Of a DNA stretch of 64,000 nucleotides, positions 1 to 12,260 are shown piece by piece. Under the pieces are notes generated by a model that made no database searches, was not told the origin of the DNA, and was given only the letters and a program-made list of their open reading frames with translations. Every line of letters starts with the position of its first letter. Position 1 is the stretch's first letter. The position numbers and the translations under genes were made by a program. Origin of the DNA: Metopolophium dirhodum (Eukaryota; Arthropoda; Insecta; Hemiptera; Aphididae); the NCBI RefSeq assembly GCF_019925205.1, contig NC_083568.1:17296393-17360392 (forward strand), written 5' to 3'.

Positions 1-1461
1 TTCTTATTCATATCATGGCCATGTCCTAAAAAAAAAATAAAAGACCCACGACACAGTAAATAATAACATATTTTCTATATTGCGCATATGTTATTTGGTG
101 TCATAAGTGTAGCTAGGACTGTCGCCTAAGTGGTTTTTTCCTCGGTTTTTGCTTTTTCAATGCATTTTATATAATATATTGTGTGTGTGTGAGGGAAGAT
201 ACCTTCATTCTTCATATGGCACTTCTCCGTATTGACCATATTAGTCCGACGTCGTTTAGGTTTGGAGTATTTATATCGTTAGTATATTTTGTATGGTTCT
301 TATTATAATATTATTTGAACGCACGTGATCGCGAAATAATTTAATACAAATAGAATTTACACGATGTTGTTTTTCGTAAATACAAATTAAATACTCATAT
401 ATAGTTAACTCGGATTTTTACTATCAACAAAGCACAACATAGATTAATAAAATATAACATATAGTGGCTATTAATTATTATACCACAAAAAAGTATTTAA
501 TCAAAAATACAAAATGTATGTAGCATAGTTTAAATGAGATATCTCGTGGATCATAAACATAATACAATATTATTCATCATAATTGTAAATACATAATAAT
601 GCAAACTATATGTTGTGTAAAACGTTTACGCTATCATAATAAATTATTGAAAAACAAATTCAACGAACGTATCTGAATAACAATAACATGTCAGTATGAT
701 ACAATGTTAAACCAATAACGAAAGTTTATCACAATTTTGGACGATTTGTCTGCCTGCGGTAAACATCATATTATATAAATTTTCTTTTCGTTTTCCGAAA
801 AATTATTTTAATGATTTCTTTTTATTATAGTATGAACCTAAAAATTCGGTATTATTCAGAACATTTAAAATCCAGGTGTTGCGTTTTGATGTTATAATAT
901 ATTTAATCTATATTTTTAAATATAAAATATTTTATAATAGAGACTATTATAATATCAATTTATTTAAATAATTATATATTCATGGAAAAATTAAACATTT
1001 ATCGAATTTGTTCCAATTTTTTTCTAAAAGACATTTCACATCAGGACATCAGACATGGTACGAAAAAATGTATGGACTATGGTTAAAAGTTAATGCTTAA
1101 TATTATTTGATAATAACGATTTGTCTGCTTAAAAACATTTATTTAATTAATGTTGTTTGTTTTTAAAATAGCATTACTGTTGTAGTTAGGTTAAGTATTT
1201 TGGTATTTACAGTGGAGTAAAATGTGGTTTGGTTTGTGAGCAACCACACTCTATCGGCGAACGAAGTTGCGATAATCTAAAATTTAATGATTATGGTTAA
1301 TATTGAACACTGCAGTAATGTACCTATTTTGCCTATATAATATGCGGAGCAACACTTTATGCTCACACAAAATGCAGGTAGGTACATATTAATATATTAT
1401 TATATTATACAATATAATTTTATAATATTATATTTTTTTATTATATTTTTTATACCTATAG
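1..1461. other. AT-rich non-coding DNA
   Basis: I see no coding signal, RNA gene or clear repeat here. The sequence is A+T rich with scattered short T runs and a short GT run near 180-192. Open frames are short and broken. Confidence 0.6.
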
Positions 1462-1680
1462 CTCAATTTTTTTTTACTACGTCCGCTTCCATCTGCCCAA
1501 AACGTTCGCTACCTAGGTCTTCATCTAGACCGCCGGCTAACCTGGGCAACGCATATCCACACAAAACGGCTTGCTCTAAATAATCGTACTCGTCAATTAC
1601 GCCTTCTCCTAATATCTAAACATCTAAACCTTAAAAATAAACTTCTCTTATACAAATTACTCCTGAAACCAATATGGACG
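1462..1680 (+). mobile_element. LINE reverse-transcriptase fragment (jockey-like, 3' part of ORF2)
   Basis: One frame beginning with the CTC at 1462 stays open for 73 codons and reads as the region just after the catalytic reverse-transcriptase core of non-LTR retrotransposons. It contains YLGLHLDRRLTWATHI at about 1510-1557, then a basic leucine-rich stretch, then LLLYKLLLKPIW near 1639-1674. The pattern YLG-x-x-LD-x-x-LTW-x-x-HI followed by KLLLYK-x-x-LKPIWTYG is characteristic of jockey-type LINEs. The match stops at the IWT triplet, just before the usual YG-x-QLWG, so the copy is truncated at both ends. No catalytic domain is present, so it is inactive. An ATG-initiated frame overlapping it is a shadow. 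Confidence 0.75.
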
Positions 1681-1689
1681 ATCAATGCC

Positions 1690-2282
1690 AAATCTAAAGT
1701 TTATTCAGGTCGTCAGCTATGTGCGGAGACCGGAATCGTTGGAACATCATGATTCCATGATCCCCGTGTGTCCGGCGATTCTCCAGAGTCCACATCGTTC
1801 GTTTTGGCGCCGGACGAAGAATTTCGTCAAGCGGTTGCTCTGTTGCTGTGGTTCTATTGTCACGATAGACCAATAATGTAGATTATATAGTTAAAACGGT
1901 TTCTAAACGTTTAAAAAGGGCATTGATCAGCCCCGGTAGGTGCTCAGACAGGAATTTTGAGATTTACAATAGAAATGTTTGTTTATCAATGGTTGCTATG
2001 GGTTGGTTATAGGAGTTGAGAATAATATTTATTAACTATCATTTTTTATGATATGAATATTAATGGAGCGTCTCAATCAGACGTGTACATCCACTAAGAT
2101 GCGTGACGCCATCGCTACGCCGCCAACATTGGTCGTTTGACCATTCTCACGGCTACTCATGTTGGAAGCCCACGCATGATGCATTCAATCGCGAATTGCA
2201 ACGGGAGCAAGACTATGATCGAGATGAGCTGGCTGAGAGAGTCGAAAAAAAGAGCCAAACACCATCTTCCTCTTTTGTTTAA
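1690..2282 (+). pseudogene. Decayed intronless coding remnant, family not recognised
   Basis: Two frames joined by one frameshift near 1875 give a continuous protein-like reading on the plus strand. The first part contains DEEFRQAVALLLWFYC and breaks after HDRPI. The second resumes in the next frame with a basic stretch, ISPGRCSDRNFEIYNRN and CLSMVAMGWL. It then hits three in-frame stops between about 2010 and 2055. It reopens through HWSFDHSHGYSCWKPTHDAF and NRELQREQDYDRDELAERV to a TAA at 2280-2282. Local GC is clearly above the flanks and the residue mix is protein-like. The breaks and lack of introns suggest a dead retrocopy or transposon gene. It directly abuts the LINE fragment. I do not recognise the family. 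Confidence 0.45.
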
Positions 2283-4450
2283 CATATAATCACAAATCAG
2301 TGGAAAACTATACCAATAATGGTCGCATATTTTATCCCGATGGTATTAAGAGCAATTCTCAATATTTTATTAAATCCGGTCATATTTTTGACTCGAACCA
2401 TTAACATGTTATTCACGTCCGACATTGCGCTATGTTACATTAAAGTTAAATTTCTTGGTTTTTTTTTTTATTTTTACGAGTCAAAAACTAATATCCAACG
2501 TTGTGCACTTATGCATTATCAATAATTTGTAACGTGTCGGGTCACATAAACTTTAGAGTTTAGAAGCGTATGGCTTAATTTTTTGGTATACAAGAAACGG
2601 GGACTTGGAACACATTATAATGAGCCATAAAGTTAACCTAGTTGGTGCGCACTGAAACCCAGCCCGTCATAAAGACTCCGTGTTATTTTTAGCGATATTT
2701 TGTACGGGTACAAAATAATCAACTCCCTCGATTTAATTATACGATTTTTCCATTAAAGCTTTTCCTTGAAAAAAAAAAAACAAAAATGTTTATCAATAAA
2801 AACATAAAGTGATTATAACACTATAGAGTAGGTACGTTTACCTGTGTAGTAAAAGTGACTGGCGTTCTAGTGGTTTACGATATTATTAAAATGATTGACT
2901 ATTAAAATAATTTTAATGGAAATGTCGAGTTATACGTGTGTGACGTTATACTTATATGTGTGTGTGTTCAAATATATTTTATATACATATTATTACAATA
3001 TTATTATTCTTAACTCTTTGTGGAAAGCACCACATTGTTGAGTAAATAACGTATATTTACGATAAAATTATTAGTTAATAGGGTTATTAATATTGTTGAA
3101 AATGTATAGTCGATGTATGTTATTGCATGTTTGGTATGCCGATTGATACATATAATTGTCAATAAGATAACTTATTTTAATCGGTTTCTTTAAATCAACA
3201 ACATTTTGAATATACGTAAACATTTCTATTTTTTTTAATGCATGTAGGTTTATCGTTAAAATACAGTTCCGTTTCCAACGTAAGTCTATAATTATGTAAA
3301 TTTTTAAGTTGGATCTTAGGCACTATTAAACTGTTTATTAAAAACTGCCCTTTTCATGTTTTTTAGCCATGAAAAATCTTCGTTGGTTAAATATGTTAGT
3401 TAGGTGTATAATATTTCTACTGCATATAACAAATACGGTAATACCAAAGGTACTTAAATGGTACATTTACATTTTCGTAATTTCATGAATTACCTGTTTT
3501 TAGAATCTGTGCATCATGCAATCACTATACAATTCAGTCAAAACCTATTAATATATTTTTTGTTTTCCTCAAAACAATGTCACATTGTTTTGTACGTCAA
3601 TAATTATTATTCTTATATCCAGCCCATCTTTTTTTTAACGTTTGTCGACTTTTTAAAACATAAAATTAAATATGGCAGATCACTCGACAATATATTATTA
3701 TGAAGTGCACTCATCAAATACCAGACTAGTTAAACATATACCTACTCAATTGAAACGATTTGAATGTTGAACCAACCGTTTAAGTGGGTATATAGGTATT
3801 CCACGAATAAAAATATAATATACGTGCCTGAAAGTGCCATTTAAATTATGAATTTAATTCTCTCGCTTTTTTTTCAAACTTGATTATATTATGTATACTC
3901 AATATTATTTATTATTTTTAATTACAACTGTTAGCTGATCCCGTTTTTGTAATAACTTTTAACACGAACAAAACAATTTATAGTTACCAACTAAACACAA
4001 TTTAGTAGATACAATATAAAACCATTACCAAATAGCATGGGTCACGTTATCGAAAACAAACGCTACCTAACACACAAAACCTTATCAACCATAATATCAT
4101 ATATACCTATTATGTATTATGAAATACTATTGATGTTATGTACTTAGTCAATTATATATATAATATAATATGATAATATGGTTACATACTTACATACCCT
4201 ATTATAATAAACTTATTTGAAAAATGTTTTAAATTTATATAATAATATGTCACTATAGTTACTAATGCATTACAAATAGTACCATAGCTGCAGGTACATT
4301 CAATGAACACAACAACGGTTACCCCATTCACTATTTATTTGCAACCCATAAACATACGTATATTTGCATCAACAAATTTTATCTTATCTTTTACGTTTTA
4401 TTACCAAAAATCCAAGTTAACTATAGGTCGCGTGCTCGAGGTACTTATAG
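2283..4450. other. AT-rich DNA, possible 3' flank of the remnant
   Basis: Positions 2283-2700 are less A+T rich than what follows and could be the 3' untranslated part of the remnant just upstream. A 12-base A run lies at 2769-2780. From 2800 to 4450 I see only A+T-rich sequence with short GT runs near 2936-2968 and no supported gene. Confidence 0.4.
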
Positions 4451-4897
4451 GTGAAAAGCGGTAGGTCACGATCTAAAGTGGACGGCGGGTCTCACATACT
4501 ATATCGCTATCAAAAACGTACTCTATATTTCACTTTCAAAATTAAAAACTTAGTTTTGACTATTGTAATATTATATTTAAATATAATTATTATGAAAAAC
4601 ATAAATCGATATAATTTAAAATATCTAGACAAAGTGTGCAACTATAAAAAATATTGTAACAATTTTCCACCTTGTGAACAATTTCGGACATCATTTTTGG
4701 GGATATTCCTATCAAACACCTTTTTAACAGGCATACAACTAATTATTAATCTAATTTATATAATTAGTATATTCTACCACTATGACGCCATTACTTTTTT
4801 TCTTTCTATTTTCATATTACTGTGTTACTTTATTGATTGTCATAATAATTGTAACTGTTCTGTATATTGGGCTCGACTCGTCGAAATAAATAAATAA
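4451..4897 (+). CDS. Unrecognised 148-codon open frame with hydrophobic segments
   Basis: This is the longest frame in the window not built on a simple repeat. The first codon listed is GTG, which is unlikely as a start in an animal; the first ATG is codon 48 (4592), leaving 101 residues. The N-terminal part is basic (KSGRSRSKVDGG). Two or three strongly hydrophobic stretches follow, around residues 34-47, 85-110 and 114-128, with several cysteines (PPCEQ, DCHNNCNCS) and a WARLVEINK ending. A frame this long is improbable by chance at this base composition, but no splice sites, promoter or homology were seen. It could be an unspliced exon, a transposon relic or chance. Confidence 0.2.
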   Translation: MKSGRSRSKVDGGSHILYRYQKRTLYFTFKIKNLVLTIVILYLNIIIMKNINRYNLKYLDKVCNYKKYCNNFPPCEQFRTSFLGIFLSNTFLTGIQLIINLIYIISIFYHYDAITFFLSIFILLCYFIDCHNNCNCSVYWARLVEINK

Positions 4898-5455
4898 CGT
4901 GCAAAGTATTGAAATACATCATCAAAAATACAAATACATTTTTTTATGCTCCAAAACCGATTCTTCATGATTTACTCGTATAAAGGAATATATTAAGTAT
5001 AAAAACCGTAGGTAATGTCGATAATAAAACATTTACAATAACTATTCACTGTAAACACAGTCATTCAAGTAAAATGTACCTAGGTACGTATATTATAATA
5101 TGGACAGATATTGATTATTCGAGAAACTAAATATTATAGTTTTTAAACTAGGTAGGCACGTATGAGACAAATGTGAGTACATATATATGCTATATGCGTG
5201 TAAAGTGTAAATTCTTATTATATTTCTCAGTCACCAAACTGAATAGCAGTAAATTATATTTGTTTTTTATAGCCATCACCGGCGCTGACGAGTCATCGTT
5301 TATCCTAATATGTGTTTGTTTTTTTTTTCATTAATGCAACCATATAGACCGGAGGAGTTTGGACGTGACCATTTTTTGATAGTTTCAAAAAAACCATATT
5401 AAACGTCGTCATTCTATGGTCGCCAAACTCACTTCCTGGAACATATAATATAGAG

Positions 5456-5844
5456 TTTGGGTTCTTAACTGGTGGTCCTTTGATCACTAGGCCATAGAGG
5501 GTCGGAAGATGGTTACCAGGGGGTCAATAAGTGGCTGAGAGTTTTTTAAAATAACCCAATAATTTAACAAACTTAGAAACTGAATATTTATATCATACAT
5601 TTTTATTCTGATTTCAATTTAATTGAAGTACAATTTTATTATATTAGTATATGCGCACACTGAAACTCGTGTATATCCTAAAAGTGATTATTCACTACAA
5701 TGTATTAATTTAGTTTTCGAGTATTTATAGAAAAAATTGTGTTTTTTTTTTTTTATGGTGATTGCGGGGGGCAGTGGGAGTTAGTGGTTACACTTAATAC
5801 TTGAAATGAGTCCAGGGTTAAGAATAGGTTAAGAACCTATGGTT
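5456..5844. mobile_element. hAT-like MITE, degenerate
   Basis: The left end reads TTTGGGTTCTTAACTGG from 5456. The right end, read on the minus strand from 5844, is AACCATAGGTTCTTAACC. The shared core GGTTCTTAAC resembles terminal inverted repeats of hAT elements. The flanking 8-mers (5448-5455 and 5842-5849) agree at six of eight bases and both end in TAGAG, consistent with a decayed 8-bp target duplication. There is no transposase. The internal segment contains a poly-T run at about 5741-5754. Confidence 0.4.
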
Positions 5845-5856
5845 TAGAGTGCCTTC

Positions 5857-7139
5857 GGACTATAGACTATAGAGCTGTATAGAGGAAAATATAAATAAAT
5901 CAACGTTCTCGGTACTAATGTTTTATATAATACACATATATAATATTATTAGACCACATTGGTCTGGCGGCGGAAGTGGAGTAAGAAGGGGATGACGGAC
6001 GCGTTTCCGTGCCGGGGAACGTGTGTACAAAACAAACCTAACCGATAGCCATTGACAACTTATATAACATAATAATAATATAGGAGACGCGATTCCGGTG
6101 CAGCTGATAGTGTTGTTGTTTAAACCACCCTATCTCTTTTTCGTTTCCACCACCCGTTGCAATCAGCGTTATTAAAAGACAACCCTAGACGCGGCGGCGA
6201 CAACGCAGTGGTTTTCCAATGACCAAAAGTGTACACAGACAGACTCGACTATTAGGGGACATGGGTATATTATTATGTTTTTGAAGTAGAGCACAGACAG
6301 TTCGTTACGAACAAACGTCGAAACTATCTGCGAGAATTCATAGACCAACACGTTTAAATCGGATTTCATCTAAATGCATCATTTGTACATCATATTATTA
6401 TTATAGCATTTCGGCTGAATAAAATATTAAATCATACGTAGTGAAACGTCTATGAAATGTACGTACATTATATCAACTGTATAGTTTCTGATTTAATAAT
6501 TAATTTATGAAACGACTAGTCGTTTCCAGTAAACTCAAGTGTACATATTACGTTAGGTTAGGATTCACACGGTATGTTTTTCCTTCAGTAAATATTCATA
6601 TGTTGGGAACTATACTGGAAATTATATCTATAATTGGTATTTGTAACGTATTTAATTCAATGTAACCAAAATATGACTTTCGACCTTTAACATACTGTTG
6701 TATAATGTAGGTACCCAACAACTGTAACATGCATCTATAGTAGGGTTGAAATAAATTATTTAAACTCTAAACAAAATGTTTAATTAGTCAAGTTTGAATA
6801 AAATTATATTATATAGCTATATTATTTTTGTTTGAATTATTCGTCACAAGCCATTAAACATTGAATAGTGTAAGCAAACAAACCGTTTCAACAATGTCTC
6901 GACCATTTTTTGTGGTTTTCTGTCGATTTCAACTGAACTAAAACTTTTTAATAAAAATACTAAATAAATAACAAACATTTTATAATAATATACTCGTTCA
7001 CTAAGTTGTACGCAAGCGACAATATTTTTATAAAATATTTTATACTGAGCTGATAATTTCACACACAAGTCACAAAAATTATCGTACATATTATATAGGG
7101 TGGTATTTTTAAGCATGCTTCATGAATAAATGAATTCAA
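5857..7139. other. Mixed non-coding DNA; CpG-richer patch at about 5.94-6.37 kb
   Basis: Positions 5940-6370 have noticeably more G+C and CpG than the flanks, including the GGCGGCGGAAG segment near 5966 and a CGGCGGCGAC segment near 6192. Frames on both strands are short and I recognise no domain. A minus-strand 90-codon frame at 6844-7116 is within chance expectation. The rest is ordinary A+T-rich sequence. Confidence 0.35.
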
Positions 7140-7529
7140 TTATTCCCCTTACCAATAAATTTATTCAAATTTTTGATTTTTAGAATTTTTAGTACGTCTA
7201 AAAACATTATTTTAAAATTTCTAATATTTTTCGGACCACCTAAGTAGCATCCTATGACTTTACAAACTTTTATTTTTCAAATGAGTATTCTTTACTGCAA
7301 AATATTTAGTCAATGGTTTTATATAAAAATATCTGCTGAATAATTATAAGTGAAAAAGGGAGGAAATTTTAAAAACAGAGGTTTATATTATATCATAACT
7401 AACTGGTACAAAAATCTCAATCATAAAAAATATGGCCTTCAAATGTATTTAAAAATTCCAAAAATAAGAATTTGAATATAATATGTACAATTTAAGCATA
7501 CAAATATGCTATCTTGATAAATCATTCTG
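7140..7529. mobile_element. Family A MITE, decayed copy
   Basis: The right end ATCATTCTG at 7521-7529 is followed by TA and matches the family A right end seen at 46322-46331 and 37683-37692. Inside, the left half carries ACTTTACAAACTTTTATTTT and TTTTTCAAATGAG near 7257-7283, matching the left arm of the complete copy at 45718. The outer left end is eroded. This is a non-autonomous element with no coding sequence. Confidence 0.5.
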
Positions 7530-8359
7530 TATAATTGTCACTATTGGAAATAATAGTTCTTAATTAACATACTATGCATTCTTTTCTGTGAAATATGTTA
7601 TTTATTATTAGTCTCGAAGAAAAATTATACATTCTACCATCGAAATCCATTAAAAAGGCTTGTCGAACCGACTCGTTAAAAGACGCACCTGGTGTTTAAC
7701 ATTAACCACATTCCCCTTCTATCGTTTTCATCGAACTTTCACAAAATAGTTCTGAATTAACTTCAGAGTTCAGTTTAGATGTGTTGATCAGTTTTCGCGT
7801 ACCAACGAAATACCACAAAAGTATTGATTAACCATAATATATTGGTTATTCTGTTTAAAATTAAATATATAATTTATCTTAATTTATTTTTATTTTACCG
7901 AGTGACATTTATGAATTTCAACGATTGTAAATAACGAGCAAATGAAACCAATTACGCTTAATGAATTTATGTACCAATGAATAATTAGTTTTTAAGTAAT
8001 TTTCGTTCACTTCACCGTACTTATTTGCAATTTGTAACGGTTTCAAATAAACCCCAGTGTAAATATACTATACACTTGTGAAAATTAAACAACACAACTT
8101 AAAATTGCATTTTTTTTCGCATAAAATAATTTATCACGCCAAGTTATTTTAAACTACTTCCTACACAATAAATATTCTGCAATAAATATTTCATAGTTTC
8201 ACAAAATATTTAAATTTACACCAAAGACTTGAATTTGATTCCCAAAATCGTGCATGCAGTTTTAATTATTTTGGCCTTCGGTCTCTATTAAACCACTAAA
8301 TTTAAAAACATATTTTTATCACTGAATACAGTTATCAGATACAACGACTGTGTTGTATT

Positions 8360-9001
8360 CAGGGTAATTCACCAAGCAAGCTCACTCCCATTTTTTGATT
8401 TTATATAATGAGTTGGTTAAGATACTGATTTTAGGAATTTTGAAATTTTGAAATACAGGACTACCTACTTAAAGACCATAATATTTTTAAATTCCAGAAA
8501 TTTTTTATACTGCTTAGGCAGTGTCCTGATGCGATACAAAATTTATGTTTTTCAAATGAGAAATCCGTCACTCTCTTTATACTTGAAATTCATTAGTGAA
8601 TAATATTATTTTAAATTATGATGTACTTACCTACCTAATTCTGGATTTGAACTAGTAGTTTCTCAGTTATTAAAATGTATCGTCCTTAAAAATGGTTTTA
8701 CAATAATATAAATTAAATGTAATATCGGATATAGTATTTATTATACTCAAATTATGATTTTGATACGTCGAAAATTTCAGAAAAAAAAATGTACTGTTTG
8801 TAAACAAGGATGGTTCTGATTTGATAAACAGAAGTTCGTACCATCACAGGACACTCCTTTCGTGACCAAAAATCTCAATATGTTTAAAAAATGGCTTTAA
8901 CTCACTTTAAGTATATTATTTAAAAATTCCAAAATTCTGAATTTGAATTAATTCATTATGAAAGAAAAAAATGGAGTGAGCATAATTGGTGAATCGCCCT
9001 A
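8360..9001. mobile_element. Family A MITE, near-complete inverted-repeat copy
   Basis: The left end CAGGGTAATTCACCAAGC at 8360 is mirrored by TTGGTGAATCGCCCTA at the right end (8986-9001). The two halves form arms of roughly 250 bp. Paired landmarks are TGTCCTGATG near 8522 against CATCACAGGACA near 8841, and CTCACTCCCATTTTT against AAAAATGGAGTGAG. There is no transposase, so it would depend on a partner enzyme. An ATG frame at 8958-9143 starts inside the right arm and is a by-product. Confidence 0.75.
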
Positions 9002-9290
9002 TTTGCGAATGATAGTATACAACTTAAAGACGCAACAACTGTGTAATATGACGTGTCACACATATTTGAACAGTTCTAATGAAATAATATATTTTATGTT
9101 TAACTTTCAAAACTTTTACATATGCAATTTCAATTGTAAATGATTAGAATATATATTATAAATGTACTTGAATATTAGTGCCTACACAGTAAGAACGGTA
9201 AGATATTCCATGGTAGTTTGGTACTTACATACCTAGTATAACAGTATTCAGTGAATTTTTTTTTATTGCGCGCCCTTAACAAAAGGTCAC

Positions 9291-9332
9291 GACGAGCCGT
9301 CGTCGTCGCCGCCGACGCCGCCGCCGTCCTTG
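9291..9332. repeat. GC-rich trinucleotide tract (CGN)n
   Basis: An abrupt stretch of CGTCGTCGTCGCCGCCGACG type sequence lies in otherwise A+T-rich DNA. On the minus strand it would read glycine and aspartate repeats, then stop. I see no supporting exon boundaries and call it only a trinucleotide tract. Confidence 0.7.
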
Positions 9333-9644
9333 TGTTTATTAGCACTTTGAGAGTTTTAATTCTTTCGATAACATTATTATCGATTTAGAAAGATAACCTC
9401 AAAACGTGTTCACATTACGTGTGTATGATAAAAACATAATACTTGCAATAATAATTGTTACGTTTGATTGTCCCGTGTCCGTTTTATATTATAACAACTA
9501 TAAAATATGATAATAATTTTACCAATATGTTATTACCTCCATATTTTAATCTATTTTAATTTTTTTATTACAGTTCGAGAACAGTTCACTTTTTTTATTC
9601 TGATAGTAGTTTTTTTGTATAATAATTTATAGTAGGTATATTGT

Positions 9645-9686
9645 ACCATATTGTACCTTATAAATTATAAGGTATAATAATATGGT
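9645..9686. repeat. Near-perfect AT-rich hairpin
   Basis: ACCATATT, a spacer, then TACCTTATAA, one A, then TTATAAGGTA and AATATGGT form nested perfect arms of 10 and 8 nt. The hairpin is too short and A/U-rich for a typical microRNA precursor, so I record it only as a cruciform-capable palindrome. Confidence 0.6.
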
Positions 9687-9855
9687 TATAACTCATAAGT
9701 TATAAGTCATAACGTCATATTAACTATTAAGTACTTACATCAGAGTATCAGACATCTAAAATTTCAACGAATATAACGCGGTCGCAGCGTGTCTGGAAAA
9801 CGTTGGAATCGCTTCCATACAATAATATTATGTACAAAAAAGTAATAACGCTAAG

Positions 9856-10105
9856 AAAATATGTTTTGGGGCCTGGTGTGGCTCAGTGGTTGACCTCAGT
9901 CACTAATGTGCTCTGAGGTCAAGCATCGGCCGGCGTCGCTAGTTTCCGGATGGGTGATCTCCTGGGTTTTAAGTGACGAATTGTCGCCCTACGTGCAAGT
10001 GTTCCTCGACCAACCGTAACCACCTGTAATGTCTAATGTCCATAGATTTCGATTTTTGAGATCAATAATGAAAAAATAATAATAATAAATAAATAAAATA
10101 TGTTT
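9856..10105 (+). mobile_element. tRNA-derived SINE with intact target-site duplication
   Basis: The body runs 9867-10094. It begins GGGGCCTGGTGTGGCTCAGT. TGGCTCAGTGG at 9879-9889 is a good RNA polymerase III A box. A weaker B-box-like GAGGTCAAGCATC follows near 9917. A tRNA-unrelated region follows and the 3' end is an A-rich AATAATAATAAATAAATA tail. Exact 11-bp copies of AAAATATGTTT flank it at 9856-9866 and 10095-10105, the hallmark of LINE-assisted insertion. The perfect duplication suggests a fairly young insertion. Confidence 0.85.
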
Positions 10106-10930
10106 CCTTTCTTGTTACACACCTCAATATAATATATTATGCATCGGGAACGCGAGCAACAACGTTTCAGTATATATTTGAAATTTCTCAGTGAGTTGGG
10201 TTTAAGTGAAAGAATGACAACAAAATAAGCGGCTTTATTATTAGCTGCTTAAAAAACAAGATAATATAATACTCTCTTGGTCTATATGTATTATGAAATA
10301 TACCTAACGTTGATATTGCCGTTTGTTATATTTATTACAATTTTTCGATTTATACATGTCTGCAGAGATTGCATTATTGTACAATGTTGAAACTTAAATC
10401 ATAATGTCATACAATTGTAGTAATAATACTGACATTTGGAATGAAAACAGGAATGACAATCAAAAAAATAGTTGTTAGGTAGGTACACCAGCAGCTATCT
10501 AACATGCGCGAGTATAATACGTTTAATATTGATTTAGCAGTGTTTGTTAACAATTTAGTTTAGACGAAGCGGTATTTATATAGCGCCGTACCAAGTCTGG
10601 ATTAAAGTATTTGAGACCGCATAAAGTGTAATTTAATTCCCATCTAAGAATCATAATATTTAATTTGTTTTTTGGCGGAGATTACAATATAATAATATAT
10701 TAATATGATACATAGTTGGACTTCGGAGAAGGTCGAGTTTACTTTGTACAGAATTCTTAAACCCAATAATATATTACTATCAAGTGAATAAAAAAAAGCC
10801 CAAATACTTACGTATTTATATTGGCGAGTATAATAAATAATAATAATAAATTTAAAAAAAAGTAATCGATCACAATAACACGAATGAATTCTCTACGAGA
10901 CTTGAACATCCGAAACGCAGCAATTGCCCG
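10106..10930. other. AT-rich non-coding DNA
   Basis: I see nothing supportable as a gene or recognised repeat. A short TAA-rich run lies near 10838-10850. Confidence 0.5.
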
Positions 10931-11015
10931 TATAGGTTTGGAAATATTATATTGGTGGGAAACCCTCCCACCCACAACCACTGCCCGGGACTCGTACTGC
11001 AGCGTTTCGGGTTAA

Positions 11016-11052
<37 letters not shown>
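11016..11052. repeat. Compound (CT)n(AT)n microsatellite
   Basis: About six CT units are followed directly by about twelve AT units. Confidence 0.95.
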
Positions 11053-11220
11053 GGTACCCACGTAATACACGTTACAATAATAATAATACTATACGACCTC
11101 GGTAAATTGGTTTTGATCAATGCGATTAAAACAAACTGTGGCGCGTAACGAATTTTCAACCGACTATAAATCGGCCGAACGGAATCCGCCCGACGTTCGC
11201 GCGTGGAAAACGGGAATTCA

Positions 11221-11235
11221 CCCCCCCCCCCCCCC
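11221..11235. repeat. Poly-C run
   Basis: Fifteen consecutive C residues in a CpG-rich context. Runs of this length are prone to assembly and sequencing length error. Confidence 0.95.
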
Positions 11236-12260
11236 GCGCAGCCGGTCTCGCGGGGCTTAACTATTTTTGAAGTGTTTCGATCACCGCGCGCACCCCGCCA
11301 CCACCGCGCGTTAACGTTTATATGATCTAGGGGTGTGTTTGGGTGTATGTGCGTGTGTGGGTAGGCAGGTGTATGCAGTGTGGGTGCAGCGTGCGTGGGT
11401 GTAAAGCAAGTCGGAAGCCGGTGCAAAAGTTTCGTTGCGCATTCCGCGGGTGCGGTGCGCGCGTTTAACTCGGATATGGACCGAAACAATTCTCTGCGGT
11501 CGGCACAATAAATTTTGCCGGGCGACGTGTTAATTTTTTTTAATAACCGCCGTGAAACAATTCCAAAAATAAGATCCGAGCAATAACACCGCCGCCGCCG
11601 CCGCTATATCGCCTATATTATTCAGCAGCAGCTGAGAGAGCGACGACGGCGTAGTGTTGTATCCACAACGAGTTTTCCACGAAAAGTGTAAGGCCTCTGA
11701 TCCGTTTATTTTTTCACACTCGTATCGTAGTTTGGCGCATACGTTTTCCGGTGGGAAAATCAACTATATCTGCGAGGAAACTCGACCGTAGTACGATCAC
11801 ACCGAATGGTTGCGTGTATATTCTTCATGCACGGTTTATAAGTTGTTTTCTATATTTATTTATTATATATTATGCAATTTTAAACAATTGCAACCAAAAA
11901 AATAAGCCACTCCAAGTTACTGCGTAGAACCATCTCCGTAAATTTTCAACAATACCTGTATCAATTCGCTTAACGCGTTTACCGGCTGGAAATATACATA
12001 TTATTATTATGAGTTATGTATTATACCTATTGTGTAGCCATCTCGAACAGACAAGCATAAACATTTATTTATAATAATACTTTATTCGCGCAGTTTGAAA
12101 TGTCATTCTTTATTTACGTACCTACTTATATATTATATATTATATACACGTAAAATATATTTAACGATTTAATAATGCAAAATACAATATTTTGGCATCC
12201 TAAATTTTCTTCCGTGACGTATAATATAGGGTGTAAAAGGACTGCTATATGCATATAAAT

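Noticed and set aside
9645..9686. MicroRNA precursor at the hairpin
   Set aside because: The stem is too short and almost wholly A/T, and I recognised no known microRNA sequence here or elsewhere in the window.
9867..9940. Functional tRNA gene
   Set aside because: The tRNA-like part lacks a good B box and foldable cloverleaf and is followed by a SINE body, A-rich tail and target duplication.
10947..11489. 180-codon minus-strand frame
   Set aside because: It is carried by a poly-C run, GT-rich DNA and the CT/AT microsatellite. The translation is low complexity with no domain.
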